Source: Solanum dulcamara (taxonomy: Eukaryota > Streptophyta > Magnoliopsida > Solanales > Solanaceae). From it: DNA of 64,000 nucleotides. The first letter of the stretch is position 1; the number at the start of each line of letters is the position of its first letter. The stretch is taken from NCBI RefSeq assembly GCF_947179165.1, contig NC_077242.1:34903097-34967096 (forward strand). Direction: 5' to 3'. Below, in pieces: positions 33,901 to 46,695 of the stretch. A program made the translations under genes and the position numbers. The notes under the pieces were generated by a model, which searched no databases, was not told where the DNA came from, and saw only the letters and a list, made by a program, of their open reading frames with translations.

Positions 33901-35356
33901 GGCCTCTGCCCTAGCTAGAACAACATAAAAATGGCCTTATTGGTCTCCCACATATCCATCTAACCTACCACCTAACCTTCCTCCATGAGAACATCCTCGA
34001 ACACCCTACTGGCCATCGTCATGGCCCTGTGGATGATCTCCACCTTCTCGGCCCTAACCCCAATCTTCGCCTCTGGGTAAAGGTGGTACTACTACCAACA
34101 GTCTATCCTGACTGGGGAACTCTGTTAACCAGTGCTCAAGTGAACCACAATCATAATAATCGGAAACTGAGCGCCCTATAGTAACCCCTTTGCTATAGGA
34201 AGGAAGAGAACCCGATCCCCTCGAGCCCTAACCTATGGTGGAACCCCCCAAATGGGGATGACTACCCTCAGCTGCTGGCAAGGTTTCCTAAACCAGATGG
34301 ACGGACTGAGCCTGTTGTTATCTATAATACTGGAACCACTAGCGGATCCTGTCATTACTGTCTCGGACCTTACAGGAGGACGCACTGAAGCTGTCCTGGT
34401 GCCTGGCCCTCTTATCGCTGCCCCCTTAGGCCTAACGATGAATAATCTCTATAGAGCGGGCATGGTCCACCACATCTAGGAAAGAGCATCCCACAGAAAC
34501 TAAGTGCTCCATCCCCAACCTCAAGTGGGGCCTTAACCCATGCACAAAATACCTTACTGACTCCTCCTTAGAGGGTAGAATAATAGTGGCATATCAGGAT
34601 AGTTGATGGAATCTGTCCTCATACTCGGTGACTGTCATTTGACCCTAATCCAATCGTGTAAACTAATCGCAGAGTTGGTCCCTGACGCTCCTGGGGATGT
34701 ATCTATCTAAGAAAGCCTCTAAAAACTGAGCTCATGTTAATAGTGATGACCTAGCTGGCCTGGTCTATAAGTAGGAACGCCACCACTATCTGGATGATCC
34801 AGGTAACTGGTGAGTAGTGAAGTTGGCCCCTTCAGACTTTACAAGACCCAAAGAGTAAAGCTTCTCTTGGCAAGTAATCAAAAACTCTATGGCATCCTCG
34901 CCAATGGCTCCAGAAAATGTCGGGGGTGACAACCTCTGAAATACCACCCAACTTTTTTTGCTCTCGCAAGCACATAACACCCTCGAAACTACTAGAGGGG
35001 ATACAACATCTGGTGGGGGTGGCTGAACCTCTAGTACTGGTGGCTCAGGCTAGTCCAACAGTGCTTACATATCAGCAGCTGGAGCTGGGGCCTGTGGTAT
35101 AACCCTGATAGCTGTGAGGAGTTGAGAAATCACCGTCTGCAATGCAAGAGTCATAACTAGTGCAGCTAGAGGTTGTGTTACTGATGGTGGCCCCTCCGGC
35201 TGAAGTGGAATAAGGGCGTCCTGATGCTCCTTTATATGCTCGGGAGCTATATATCGGAGACTGGTGTTGCTCCCCTGCCTATGTTGCAGGGTCTCCCTCT
35301 AGGCTTACTTGATCTGGTTGGTCATCGCCACTGGTAGTACCGCACGTATGAGCCAT
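33901..35356 (-). pseudogene. gag: gypsy-4 gag pseudogene
   Basis: The minus-strand ATG at 35354-35356 opens MAHTCGTTSGDDQ, parallel to gypsy-3 MDHRYGTTGGDY. The gag core at 34786-34980 reads VFQRLSPPTFSGAIGEDAIEFL and SLGLVKSEGANF, then WRSYL followed by TAG where glutamine is expected (about 34770). Further stops are fewer than in gypsy-3. The plus-strand frame at 34252-34479 is a shadow. The region 33901-34250 is the knuckle-to-protease linker, degraded. Confidence 0.78.
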
Positions 35357-35549
35357 CCATGCGAAAGAGTGGAACAAATGAGATTTTATGAAACCAATAA
35401 GATACACAACTACACGAAATACCACAACATAGAGAACATTTCTAATGACATCTTATAGCCTCCTAAAGATAAGTCATGGACGTCTCCACACCCATCTATA
35501 ATACTCTACTAGACATTAGCTCTGTACAAGTGAGACCAACAAACCTAGG

Positions 35550-35561
35550 GCTCTGATACCA
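35550..35561 (-). other. gypsy-4 primer binding site (tRNA-iMet)
   Basis: The minus strand reads TGGTATCAGAGC, an exact 12-base match to the initiator methionine tRNA primer site, 3 bases after the LTR end. Confidence 0.85.
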
Positions 35562-35564
35562 ACT

Positions 35565-38500
35565 TGTCACAACCCTTTTGTGAGGTCATGATGGCACATA
35601 CCATAATCCCCAAATGGTAAGCCAAACCCGTAACATGGAACTGTAAGTAATGGGTATAAGGGGAAAATATTAAACCGAACTAAGAGAAATCGAATGAATA
35701 CTAAGATAATGAGAAACTAGAAAAACATATATAAAATACACAAAACTAAATCCCTCCTAAAATCTGAAAGACACTAGTACAGAATTGCTACCAAAATAAA
35801 ATGAGTACAAGTCTTAAATGTGGATCAAAAATATATACAACATCGACTAGTCTCAAAAGTTTAAAAAGTCAGGTCATACAAGCTGAAGGAGACAAAAATG
35901 ACCTCAAAATGACATATATTCACCATTGTCTCTGGATCTGGCTGCAATAAGCTTGATCTATCAGTAGCGGTAGCTGGTGCTTGAACCGGCATCATGAAAA
36001 TAGATACAGAGTGTAGTATGAGTACCAGATATAAGGTACTCAGTAGGCATCATAGGCTAATTGAGCATGACGGGTAAAAATAATATAAAAAGAGGAATCA
36101 ACCTAAATAGGAGTCACAATATGGCATCTAAAGTAATGAAGCTAAATATCTAAATGAATAGGAAGATACTATCTAGAAAGACTACAGCTAACTACACCAA
36201 ACTCGGCCCTCATAAGCCCAGCCGGAACACTCGCATAAGTTTAAATAAAAATTCGAACGAACCCCCATAAGCCTGCCGGGTACACAAAATAGCTATGACT
36301 ATAAAATTTATGAACTAAGAATCTGCGATACCAAGAACTAAAGAACCATATCATCCCCGGACAAGAATATCCAAGAATTGATTAACCATGAATGCTCTAG
36401 GGATCGAGGTTAGGACTGGAACATGGATGCTCGCTTAAGTTTTCAAAGTAGTCAAGGCCGAGACTGAAACCTGAACGCTCGCCATGATCCATTGGTATAG
36501 TTGAGGCCAGGACTAAAACCCAGATGCTCACCATACTAACAAGCTAGTAAAGGCTGGGACTGGGACCTGGATGCTCCCCGATGGGATTCCAAAATAGAGG
36601 CCAAAACTTTAATCCGAATACTCACAGATGATTTAATAGAAAGTGCTGAATATTCTCATTGTAATTGGATGCTAATAACTACCGGGGATCTCCTTCACAA
36701 TAAACCAAACCAATATATCATCTAGGCTACAACCGAAATCGAAACAAGTCGAACATGAAATCTAGCATCACTGACGTATCTCAAAAGTCGCAATCAAAGG
36801 AAGTTATGGAGAAATTTGTTCATACGATCAAAGTTACCGCCTAGCTAAGGCCCAACTACTAGACACTAGCCTGCTATGCCATTCTACAAGGATCTAAGTA
36901 TGCCAGAGCGACGTCGGGGCATCTAAAGCAAGTTGCAGGGCCTATACGAAGGCCAGCATGCTCCATAGTACCAAATTTATAAAATCGATGTCACTCACTA
37001 TAATAACATTTAATGGAAGAGAACATGCTCTCAATTACCTGAAAAACCTAATAAAAAGCCTAAATCATTATTTCTAACACCTAAGATATACAGATAAGCT
37101 ACCAACCCAAATTCTATCCATATCAGCATATTTTCACACATTTTAGCTCAATCTAAGGAAATAAAAGTCGTAACCTACTTGTAGGCTGAACTGCACGCTC
37201 TAAATCACTTAACTAGATCTTTTACTTTTTGCACAGTCTCAAAAAGCTACCACGCTATTAAAAATAAAATCACAACATCGTCACGGTTATTATGATACTA
37301 ATTTTGGGGTCTAAAATAAGAAATATGGGACCCATATCTGGAACTCCAAAATTGACCCCAAAAATTGGTCCAAAATAGTACGCCAAGTTCAAATAACAAA
37401 TTAAAACACATCCTAGGGTTGAAAAACAACACGAGATGAGCATGAATCAAAAATTCCATATTTTAAGCTAAGAAAACAAGGAGGGCAGCATCTAGGAATA
37501 GTAATTCACCAAAATCGAAGCTCATGTGATCAAAACCAACCACACCACGATGTTCCTTGTGAACAAACCCATAATTTAGCCTCAAGAATCACCGGAAATG
37601 GAGCTAAAATGATTAAGAAACAATCTTCCAAAATTCATCATAATTCCAATTCAAAAATGTCAAAAAAACAGTAGCTAAAATCACAAATGTTCCTCACACA
37701 AAGCTTCTAATCAGGATTTTGAGCTCACCAATAGATTCTTCATGAAATTTTCTTGAACTTAGACCCCTGAATCGCCAAAATTGAACTCAAAATTAAAGAT
37801 ATATCACCCTTGAAAATATGTCACAAAGGCTGAAACGCATGGCCTTTTATTAAAAGTAATAGGCCAAAATTAACCTTTGCGAACATGGCCTAAGTGGCCC
37901 GCAAGCATGGAGGTCAGGAGGATTGACCTTTGCAAATACAGCCTGAGGTTTGCGAATGCGAAGGTAAAGGAAGCAGAACTTCGTAAACGCAGCTCGGGCC
38001 TCATGAATGGGGAGAGTAAAGGCCCAAGCCTCCGCGAATGGGGCCTAGGGCCCGCGATCTTGAAGGGAAATTCCTCCTGCTCCAGAAACTAGCTGAAATG
38101 CTGATATTCACCAAGTTCAAATACTCCGTGGGGTGCTCAAAATTTGTTGGAATCTCGTGCGCGCAAACGAACTATGCTACCCCACCAAATTCGACGTTCC
38201 AAATTCACTGACATAATTAAAATTTTCATACGAGGTCATTACGACTAAATGTGGGTCCCACTCCCAATGCCATTTATAAACAAATTCCATAGAAGGGCTT
38301 CGGATGAGTCTAAAAGCCTCGAGAGTTGAACAAAAAGTCATTCTAGACTATACTCGATATTTCAGAACTAATCGCACTATCAAAAATTTTATCCGAGCAC
38401 ATTTTCCAAAAATATTAACCAAAGTCAACTATAGGCCAAATTTCGAAGGCAAAAGCAATAAATGGTCCTAAATTCGTATCGATTATCTTGATACGCATGC

Positions 38501-38764
38501 CGACCCTAGCTTAATTTGGCCATTCCAGAGCTGAGAGAACTGTCAAAATTCTATTCATTGGTCGTTTACCTGAAGTTATAACCAAAGTCAACTTTTCAAG
38601 TTATAAAAACTCCAAAATAGGAAAATGAGCCTAAAACCCAAACTAACGTCCAGGTGATGGAGCTACCGGTGCCAGCAGGTCATAAATTACTTAGGGTCGC
38701 TATAGGAATATCTAAATGATGAAACGTAAGCAATATAAAGAAAATGACTTAGAGGGTCCATATA
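35565..38764 (-). repeat. gypsy-4 5' LTR (about 3200 bp)
   Basis: On the minus strand it runs from about TATATGGACCC (38764) to GGGTTGTGACA (35565), adjoining the primer site. It is uninterrupted and so gives the template that shows soloLTR-2 to be an insertion in the gypsy-3 LTR. The end phrases 'gtgccatcatgacctcac' and 'ggctttaccattt'-like blocks match gypsy-3 at 29410-29450. A shorter about 49-bp array lies at 36410-36626. The open frame at 37877-38092 is not conserved. Confidence 0.83.
36410..36626 (-). repeat. about 49-bp tandem repeats in the gypsy-4 LTR
   Basis: Five units at about 36410, 36459, 36508, 36558 and 36600 carry the reverse complement of the gypsy-3 core (ACCTGGATGCTCGCC). 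The spacing is the same, but there are five units against eight. Confidence 0.7.
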
Positions 38765-39238
38765 TAACGTGTTGTAAAATATAAATAATATAGAACAAGA
38801 CTTATAGTCAAAGATATGGAGAGTAGAATATAGAGATCATCTTATTCATAAGTCTTCAAATATCACCTACAAAGGTGGATGACAAACCTATTTATAGATT
38901 GAGAAGTCACTTCAAAAGTCACTATGTTAAATGCCCTAATTAGTAGATACATTCTTAGCCAAAATAAATCATAGAACCTAGGGAATATAATATATGAATG
39001 TAAGTAGTTCATGTATTGAGAATTTATGGCAATCCACTAATTCATAGGAGGGACCTTCAAATCTAACATTTTTGGCAAGTTTTCAAGGGTTCTACAAGCC
39101 CCTTCCTATGGCTCATAGAACCTTTTACGGGCCATATAGTGGGTCATACACCACTGGCAGTACGCTTCATCAACCTTTTCTCTAGCTTTCTTTCGATTCT
39201 CAACCTTGATCTAGGCTAGAATAGTATGGGGTATTACA
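38765..39238 (-). repeat. LTR-J: partial LTR, antisense, cut by gypsy-4
   Basis: The minus strand starts TGTAATACCCC at 39238, directly where the gypsy-5 RNase H frame breaks off, so an LTR inserted there. U3 has ACGGGCC / GGCCCGT-like repeats (39105-39160). A TATA box CTATAAATAGG lies at 38887-38897 (minus). The rest of the LTR and element is lost at the gypsy-4 boundary. It belongs to a family seen only once in the window. Confidence 0.65.
38887..38897 (-). promoter_or_regulatory. TATA box of LTR-J
   Basis: CTATAAATAGG on the minus strand lies about 345 bases inside the LTR start, followed by a leader-like stretch. Confidence 0.55.
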
Positions 39239-40890
39239 TAATGTTTCCAAATCTTCAAAGAAAGCACAACCGCCACTATCTCCAAGTCATAAGTCGGATA
39301 ATTCTTTTCATGCACCTTAAGTTGCCTAGAATCATAGGCTATCACTTTGTCATTTTGAATCAAAACACAACCAAGGCCAACCTTGAAGCATCACAATATA
39401 CAACAAACCCATCGAACCCTTCCAGTAAGATCCACACCGAAACGAAAGTAACTCTATCTTTCAACTCCTGGAAGTTTTTCTAGCATGCCTCTGATCATTG
39501 GAAATTCATCTTCTTTTTAGTCAAAGTGTTCAAGGGCGATGCAATAGAATAGAATCCTTCTACAAACCTTCTGTAATAACGGGCTAAGCCCAAGAAACTT
39601 CGAATGTCGAAAGGCGAAAAAGGTCTAGGCCAATTCGTTACAACCTCGATTTTCTTAGGATCAACCATTATACCTTCACCGAAAACAATATGACCAAGGA
39701 AAAGAACCTTCCTCAACCAAAACTCACACTTGCTAAACTTAGTAAATAATTGATGATCCTTAAGAACTTGTAAGAAAATCCTTGAAAGATCGGCATGTTC
39801 ATCCTCACTCTGAGAATCGATCAATATATCATCGATGAACATAATAACAAATATATCAAAATATTGCTTAAATATCCTGTTCATTAAATCCATAAAAGTT
39901 GCAAGTTCATTCGTTAGTCCAAAAGATATAACAAAAAATTTAAAGTGATCATACCGAGTTCTAAAAGCCATCTTCGAAATATCACATTATATTACTTGGA
40001 GTTGATGATAACCCAATGGAAGATCAATCTTACGAAGTAACTTGCTTCTTTAAGCTAATCCAATAAGTCATTGATCCTTGAAATGGGATACTTATTCTTG
40101 ATTATGAATTTGTTTAACTGCTGATAGTCAATACACATGTGAAGAGAACCGTCCTTCTTCCTAACAAAGAGAACCGAAGAACCCTATGGAGAGATACTCA
40201 GTCTAATAAAACCTTTATCCAACAAATCTTTCAAATAATCCTTTAACTCTTTCAGTTCTGCTAGAGCCATCCGATAAGGAGGAATAGAGATAGGTTGGGT
40301 ATCAGGAAAAAGATCAATACCAGTCTATCTTTTTTTTGGGAGGGATACCGAGAAGATCATCGAGAAACACTTCTAGAAACTCATTAACAATCGAAATTGA
40401 CTCAAGAGTAGGTACTTTAGAATTCATAACCCTAACATGCACTAGATGATAAATGCGACCTTTCAAAATTATTTTCTTAGCTTTAAGGCACAAGATGAAT
40501 TGACCAAAATTACTACCCTTACATTTTAGGACTAACTCATTAGGAAACTGAAACTTAACCATACAGATTCTACAACATATGGAAGCAAAACATACATATA
40601 TCCAATCCATACCAAGAATAATATCAAAGTCATTCATATCAAGCTCTACAAGATCAACTGGACTGATTTTATGAAAAACTGAGACTGGACATTCTCTATA
40701 GACTCTTTTTACCAAAACTGAATCATCAATAGGAGTATAGACTGAAAATGGCTCTACCAAGATATTGGGACTAACATTAAATTTCATAAAAAGATAAGGA
40801 GTAACAAATGATAGTTGACACAACCAAAGCAAGCATTTTATCCTTCCGCACACTCTTCTTGATGCCTCTTCCCACACTTCTTGCATGAGA
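39239..40890 (-). pseudogene. pol: gypsy-5 pol pseudogene (PR-RT, partial RNase H)
   Basis: The 190-residue minus-strand frame at 40314-40886 is the protease region, with [18 protein letters not shown] and the pre-RT block [15 protein letters not shown]. The RT frame at 39495-39971 holds ISFGLTNE, the intact catalytic FIDD (39828-39839), [18 protein letters not shown] and [15 protein letters not shown]. Between them (39972-40313) RT is degraded. RNase H (39240-39480) can be read in broken frames up to the LTR-J insertion. Confidence 0.84.
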
Positions 40891-41815
40891 GGATAGTTTG
40901 ACCACTTGGAGCTCCTCCTTGAAGATTTGGGTTAGACACCCTATCCTTGCTGAACTTTGGAGCCAAAGTGTTAGAAGAATTTTGGCTAGAGAACTTTGGA
41001 CAAAATTGTGAACGACCACCATTACCAAATTTACCATGAGAATACTCACCACCATCGGTATGACCCCTCTTGAACTCCCTAGCTCTCTCTTTCAGCTTCT
41101 CTATCTCAATATGTTCGGCATGTGTCATAAGACTTGTGAAGTCCATCACTTTGATCAACGTGGCAGTTCTAAAATCTTTGACCATCAAATCTGACACACT
41201 CGAGACAAATTTCCTCATATGAGCTCTAGAGTTGGCATCCATGAAAGGAGCATATTTTGACAATTGAGTGAACTTTAAGGCATACTCTCTTACACTCATA
41301 CTAAGTTGCCTCAAGTTCATAAATTCTTGGACCTTGGCTTCCCTCAACTCCAATGGAAATAAATGGTCAAGGGAAGCAACCTTGAACTCTTCCTAACCTA
41401 CGAGACCATCACCTCTACCCCTTTTTCTTTCCATTATTCAAACAAAATCTAAGCCACTCCCTTACATTGATAGGAAGTCAACTTTGCCTTCTCCACCAAA
41501 CCTATTCCCATGATTTCCATGATCTTGCAAATACCCTTACAAAAATCTTGTGGATCTTCATCCATCGTAGAACCATCAAACTCTAGATGGTTTATATGAG
41601 TGAAGTCATAAACTCAGCTAGCTTTTGTACCCATATTTGGGTTAATGGGGGCAACAGTCTCAGTAAGCTTGTGTGGCCACGGCTTGGGCAAGCACTTAAA
41701 AAGTTACTCAAAATTCTACATAAGAGATTTATTCAGCTAAAGGATCATTGGGAACCTGTGAAGCTCGTTGCTCCTTTTTCACATTTCTTTTTATGGGAGC
41801 TCTTTTTGGAGGCAT
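40838..41815 (-). pseudogene. gag: gypsy-5 gag pseudogene
   Basis: The minus-strand start ATG at 41813-41815 opens MPPKRAP, as in related elements. The first part has stops (around 41400-41730). The gag domain is open at 40838-41353, with LRQLSMSVREYALKFTQLSKYAPF and a C-terminal [12 protein letters not shown] cysteine motif just before pol. It overlaps the pol reading start by about 50 bases in another frame. Confidence 0.8.
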
Positions 41816-42014
41816 GGTTCTGTAATCGAAGAAAGCATTAGAAGGAAAAACCATAGAGATCAACTTTATCACATGACTTAAGAATGATGAAAGAAGTAGA
41901 ATTTCCTAAAATGCCTCATAGCCTCTTATTCATAATATGGCACGCTTCACAGCCATGAACAAGACTCTATTTGACATAGATTGTTAGACTCTCTAGGACA
42001 CTTTGAAACTTTGT

Positions 42015-42026
42015 GCTCTGATACCA
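42015..42026 (-). other. gypsy-5 primer binding site (tRNA-iMet)
   Basis: TGGTATCAGAGC on the minus strand, an exact match, 4 bases from the LTR end at 42031. Confidence 0.85.
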
Positions 42027-42030
42027 AAAT

Positions 42031-43263
42031 TGTCACAACCTAAACTAGGTCCTAGATATGACACGACGACTAGTCAAAACATGCCTCTACTACTTAAGAT
42101 GGGGTATAGGGAAAATTCCTAGCTCATCAAACTTGAAAGAAGAAATATTCTAAAAACATGAAGAAATAACATAACAGAATTGCCCTCGAATCATGAGGAC
42201 TCATAAAAAGCTAAAGTATGAATTGATCTCTGAGCTAGCCACGTGTGGGATGAGAATCTTATCCTACATTATGAGATAAAGTAGGCAAAAGTATGTGTTA
42301 GTACATGGAATATACTTAGTATGTGAGAAACATACATGAACAAGAATAATCGGACATAATCAATATGAACATGTGATGCATGACCAAGTTTCATGAAAAC
42401 ATGAAATAAATCTTGAAAATACTTTAAAGTATTTAATAAGGTCAATGCATCATAAGACATCATTAAAGGACTTATAAGAAGAAGCATATACATATGTGTT
42501 ATATTAAACCTTAATCGACATTTAAGACCATATGAGCTATAACATGGAATCCGATATAACTCTCACACCGATAAGAGAAAGACTACTTGCCAAGGTAGAC
42601 TCCATATAAATATGAACAAGCGCTATGTGTGGATCAACTAGCTAGGCCATTAAGGCATCTATGGTGACACATAGTTTGGAACTAGGGGTTGCTACTAGGT
42701 CTCCCTTGTGGAGTCCCCACCATGATAGCATGTTAAGAGAAGTAGTAAAATCATAAGTAGACATAAGAAGGATAGATGTATAATAAATAATAAGAGTATC
42801 ATATAAAAGTAAAGAGAGGATTAATGATTTAACAGATTTTATGGGCCATACATATGTGGGAGATAACCTTAACCAACACTAAAACTATGTGAGCCATAAT
42901 ATTTAATCTCGATTTAGCTCCCATATCGAGGAAGAGAGAGGCTAATTGCCAAGGTAGCCTGTATTTCATTATAATCATTAAGACAATATTGGCAATAAAC
43001 CCATGGTAGCAATGTAGTTTAAGGGACTAGGGGTTTCTACAGAGGTTTAGGTCGTGCCCCCACCTCAAAGTCCACCTAGTGCAAAATCAACATCTAACAG
43101 AATATATATCATAGCATAATATAAAAATATCATAAGAATAACTCATTAATCATCATTGATTAGTTTTCATTAGTCATTGTCTCATTATCATGCGAATCAT
43201 GTAATGTGGGTGTAGTCCTTCCATCATTATGACTCATTTTTCATAGAAACCTCATTAGGGTCT
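42031..43263 (-). repeat. gypsy-5 5' LTR, R/U5 part, cut by gypsy-6
   Basis: The left end TGTCACAACC (+) is the LTR 3' terminus beside the primer site. Its body shares phrases with LTR-D, ending at 'cattagggtct' (43253-43263). LTR-D continues there with 'taagccactctg', but here gypsy-6 begins. The open frame at 42269-42493 is not a gene. Confidence 0.78.
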
Positions 43264-45439
43264 TATAAGACCCCAAAAATTTAAAAGTCAAAACAAAGGA
43301 AAATTTCAAAAGAAATGGCATTCTCAGTTTCTACGAGTTGATCTACCAGTTGTATAAATTCCTACGGTTCATCGGAGTTACTCGTAGGGTTGACATTGAG
43401 GTTGGAAAATTTGTCAAGTATAAAAGTGAGTTTACAAGATATGGAACGACTTGTAGTGTTGATGATGACTCATAGAAGTGACTGGTAAAGTCGATCTCTA
43501 ATTCTATATGATTAACAAGCATCAGTAATCTTTTTACAACTAAACAAGATAAGTTGTAGAGTGTTTGATGAATAGTAAAGTAGACTCGTAGATTGAGTCC
43601 TGAGGCCTAAATTTTGACCAAGCATCAATGGTTGTTGACGAACCATTTGTATGACTCATACAACAGTCAACGACTGGTAGAAATGAGTCATAGAGACTAT
43701 GTTCCAAATTCCATTAGCTTGATTTTGGTGCATCACTCGAAAGACTCATATTGATGACTTATGACGCTTTATATGATTCATAGAAGCCATTCATAGGGTT
43801 CTCTGGATAGTTTTAATGAATGGTATTTTTGTCCTTTCCTATTTTATGTTTAATGAATCTACACACTTTTGGGGAACGATTCAGAGCCTATAACTACTCC
43901 ATTCTTCAAATTTCCCATACTCTTATTTCATTCTCTCAAATTCTTTTAGGCAAGGAAGAAAAGGCTCTCCCAAAAGATTGATCTTCTCCAAGCTAGGATT
44001 CCAAGTTTTTTACCTCTCAAACTCCATTGTTAGGGCCTTAATAGCTAAGTTATGTGGGGTTTCATCTATTAAGATGAAGGGTTTTCTTTCAAATTCCATG
44101 TAAATTTCAAGCCTACAAATTTTAGGGTTTTTGTCAAAGTGCCTTGGGCTGCCTTGATTATGATTTTAGATGATTCCTATGACTTGATTATGAATACATC
44201 AATCTCAATTGTATGATGTTGATATGTCTTATAAGTACCAATATATTAAATCATTTTGACTATGATTTCAATTAGTTGTGATCATGAATTTCAATAGTTT
44301 TCAATGAAGGTCTTTATAAATAAGTTTTGAGACTTATAAATGATTTACGAAGATTATGAATAGGTTTTATTGATGTTCAAGTAAATTATTATGATGTGAT
44401 AAGGACAATTCTCACATAACCATATTAAAAATATGATAAGGAAAATTCTCAACGACTCATCGATTCTGATGAATTACTATGCTAATAAGTTTTTCTAATG
44501 GACATTTTCATGATAAGGTTATTGATGATGTTTAATGAATTTTGTTTGTATATTGACTAAGCACCGAGGACATTTAGGTAGGGTTCAATCCTATAACAAA
44601 ATTTTTGTTACCCAAGAGAGTCCTAGTAGCAACCTAAAGTCCCAAACTACGTTGCCCCCATAGGTTGCCTTAATGGCCTAACTAGTGGATCCACATATTG
44701 CTTATAAAGTCAATTATGTTCTCAAAGAGTCTACCCTGGCAAGTAACCTCTCTTTTCACTATGTGGGAGTTACATCAGATTAGATGTTATAGCTCGCACG
44801 GTGATGTCGGTTAATGGTCCTATCCCATAAAAGCTATATGAAGTAAAGTAAGTTATACTATGATGTTTATGATGCATTGACCACAAGTTCTTAATATGAT
44901 TTCAAATGCTTTTCAAGTCTTATTCATACTTTTCATTACATTGGTCATGCATCTTATAATCATATTGATTATGTTTGTGTTCATTGTTCATGAATATCTC
45001 ACATACTTAGTACTTTCTATGTACTAACGCATACTTTAGTCTACATTATATCATAATGTAAGGGCAAAATCCTATTCGTTGTTGGAGCTTGCTATTGATT
45101 CTAAGTTGGTTGGTGAGTCCTTATTTATTACAGACGAAACTTTCTTTCACATTATTACCTTATACTACTTTTATAATAGGGTATGCTAGGAGCTTGTCCT
45201 AAACCTCTGTCTAGTATATAGATGCATATTTATAAATCGAGTGGATATAGTTCATTTAGACATATCACTTGAGTTTTTATTGTTCATATCTAGAATTTTT
45301 TGATTGAGGCTATTATTCCGCTAGATTTCATTATGCTTTATTTACCTTTTGAATGGAATATATCTAAATATGTCTTGCTCGGGATTCTTCAGGTTTTTAG
45401 TCATTGTGTCACTCCTACGGTCTAGTATGGGGTGTGACA
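43264..45439 (+). repeat. gypsy-6 5' LTR (2176 bp)
   Basis: It starts TATAAGACCCC (TG to TA) and ends GGGGTGTGACA before the primer site. U3 (43320-43800) is dense in ACGAGT / GACTCGTAG motifs. The left flank GGTCT belongs to the gypsy-5 LTR. Confidence 0.82.
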
Positions 45440-45443
45440 CACT

Positions 45444-45455
45444 TGGTATTAGAGC
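45444..45455 (+). other. gypsy-6 primer binding site (tRNA-iMet)
   Basis: TGGTATTAGAGC, one C-to-T change from the exact site, 4 bases after the LTR end. Confidence 0.8.
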
Positions 45456-45632
45456 ATAACATTTAAGAGTGTCGTAGAGAGCCTAACATGTCGCATCGAG
45501 TAGAGTATTGTTCATGGGTGGAAAGCGTACCACATCCACGAATAAGAGGCTATGAGGTGTCTTAGGAAAATTGTTGTAGAGTTCTACTCTAAGTCTTTCC
45601 CTTCTAATAATTGTTCTTTGTAATTTTCAAAA

Positions 45633-46695
45633 AAGTTTCCACAAAGAGCTCCAGTACGAAGGAACTTTAAGGAGGACCATAAAACTCCAAACAATCCCTT
45701 GAATGAACAAGTCTCACATATTGAGTTTCGAATGGCTTTCTAAGTTCTTACTCAAACTATGATGGCATAAGCCAACATGAGGTGGTTTCTCCCATGAACC
45801 CAAATCTGGATACGGTGGTGACAAGGGTTCATGACTTTATGACAATTAATTTTCCAGAGTTTTGGGGTTCCACGGTTGATAAGGACCACAAGAATTTGGT
45901 TAGAGTGCTCATAAGGTTGTGGAAATAATGGTGGTTAGCCCAGTTGAAAGTGTTGGGTTGGCTAATTAATAATTGAAGGGTGTTTCTAGAATATGATTTG
46001 ATCAATGGAGAAGCAAGAGGTCTAGAGAAGTGGGTCCTGTGAATTGGCAAGAATTCAAAGAAATGTTTCTTGATCACTTTTTCCTATTGGTGTTGAGGGA
46101 GGACAATATACAAGAGTTTATAAACCTTCAGCAAGAAAATATGAGTTTAAGGGAGTATGCCCTCAAGTTCACCCAATTATCCAAGTATGCCCCATTTATG
46201 GTTGCCGACCTAAGAGATCGTACGAGCAAGTTCATTTTGGGCATATCAGTGTTAGTGTATAAGGAAAGCAAGATAGCCATGTTGATTAGTAAATTGATAT
46301 CTCTAGAATCATAATCTATGTGGAGAAAATAGAGGATGAGAAGCCAAGGGAGAAATCTAAACATTCCAAAAGGGCAAGAAGGGTGATTTCTCTCATGCTA
46401 GGTCTAGAAATGGTGGCGTCCTCAATTTTGCCAAAGGTATTCTGGTCAAGTTTCGTCAAATCCTTCAACATTGAGGTTTGATAATTATAGGGTGCCTAAC
46501 CCTAAGCCTCAAGAAGGAGTTTCTAATGGCCAAGTTATCCTTGCATGTAAGAAGTATGGGAAGAATCATAAGAGAGATTGTTTAGCGGTATTGAATGTGT
46601 GTTGTAGATGTGGAAATCCAGGCCATCATGCTAAGTAATATAGAGGTAAAGAAGGTCATCCTCAAGGCCAAGTTCCTCATGGAGTAAAAGTGAAA
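45633..46695 (+). pseudogene. gag: gypsy-6 gag pseudogene, start codon lost
   Basis: The position of the family start ATG reads AAG (45633-45635), followed by FPQRAPVRR, so translation from the normal start is lost. The gag domain is open at 46030-46314, with WQEFKEMFLDHFF, LREYALKFTQLSKYAPF. The knuckles (about 46548-46640) read CKKYGKNHKRDC and CCRCGNPGHHAK followed by a stop where the final cysteine should be close by. Many stops occur in the N-terminal third. Confidence 0.8.

Larger units (their letters stand above)
32487..38764 (-). mobile_element. gypsy-4: Ty3/gypsy retrotransposon, 5' half only, inverted relative to gypsy-3
   Basis: On the minus strand it has a 5' LTR (35565-38764), primer site, gag, protease and RT up to the start of RNase H, where it meets gypsy-3. 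It is the same family as gypsy-3 but a different copy: the RT segments differ at roughly a quarter of residues by eye. It keeps longer open frames than gypsy-3. It abuts LTR-J on the right. Confidence 0.85.
39239..43263 (-). mobile_element. gypsy-5: Ty3/gypsy retrotransposon, truncated at both ends
   Basis: On the minus strand it carries part of the 5' LTR (42031-43263), primer site, gag, protease, RT and the start of RNase H. RNase H is cut at 39239 by LTR-J, and the LTR start is cut at 43263 by gypsy-6. Gag and pol match gypsy-1 and gypsy-6. Confidence 0.85.

Noticed and set aside
35550..35561. Exact TGGTATCAGAGC strings, considered as ends of tRNA genes
   Set aside because: They stand 3-4 bases beside LTR ends in several elements and lack any tRNA body. 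They are primer binding sites.
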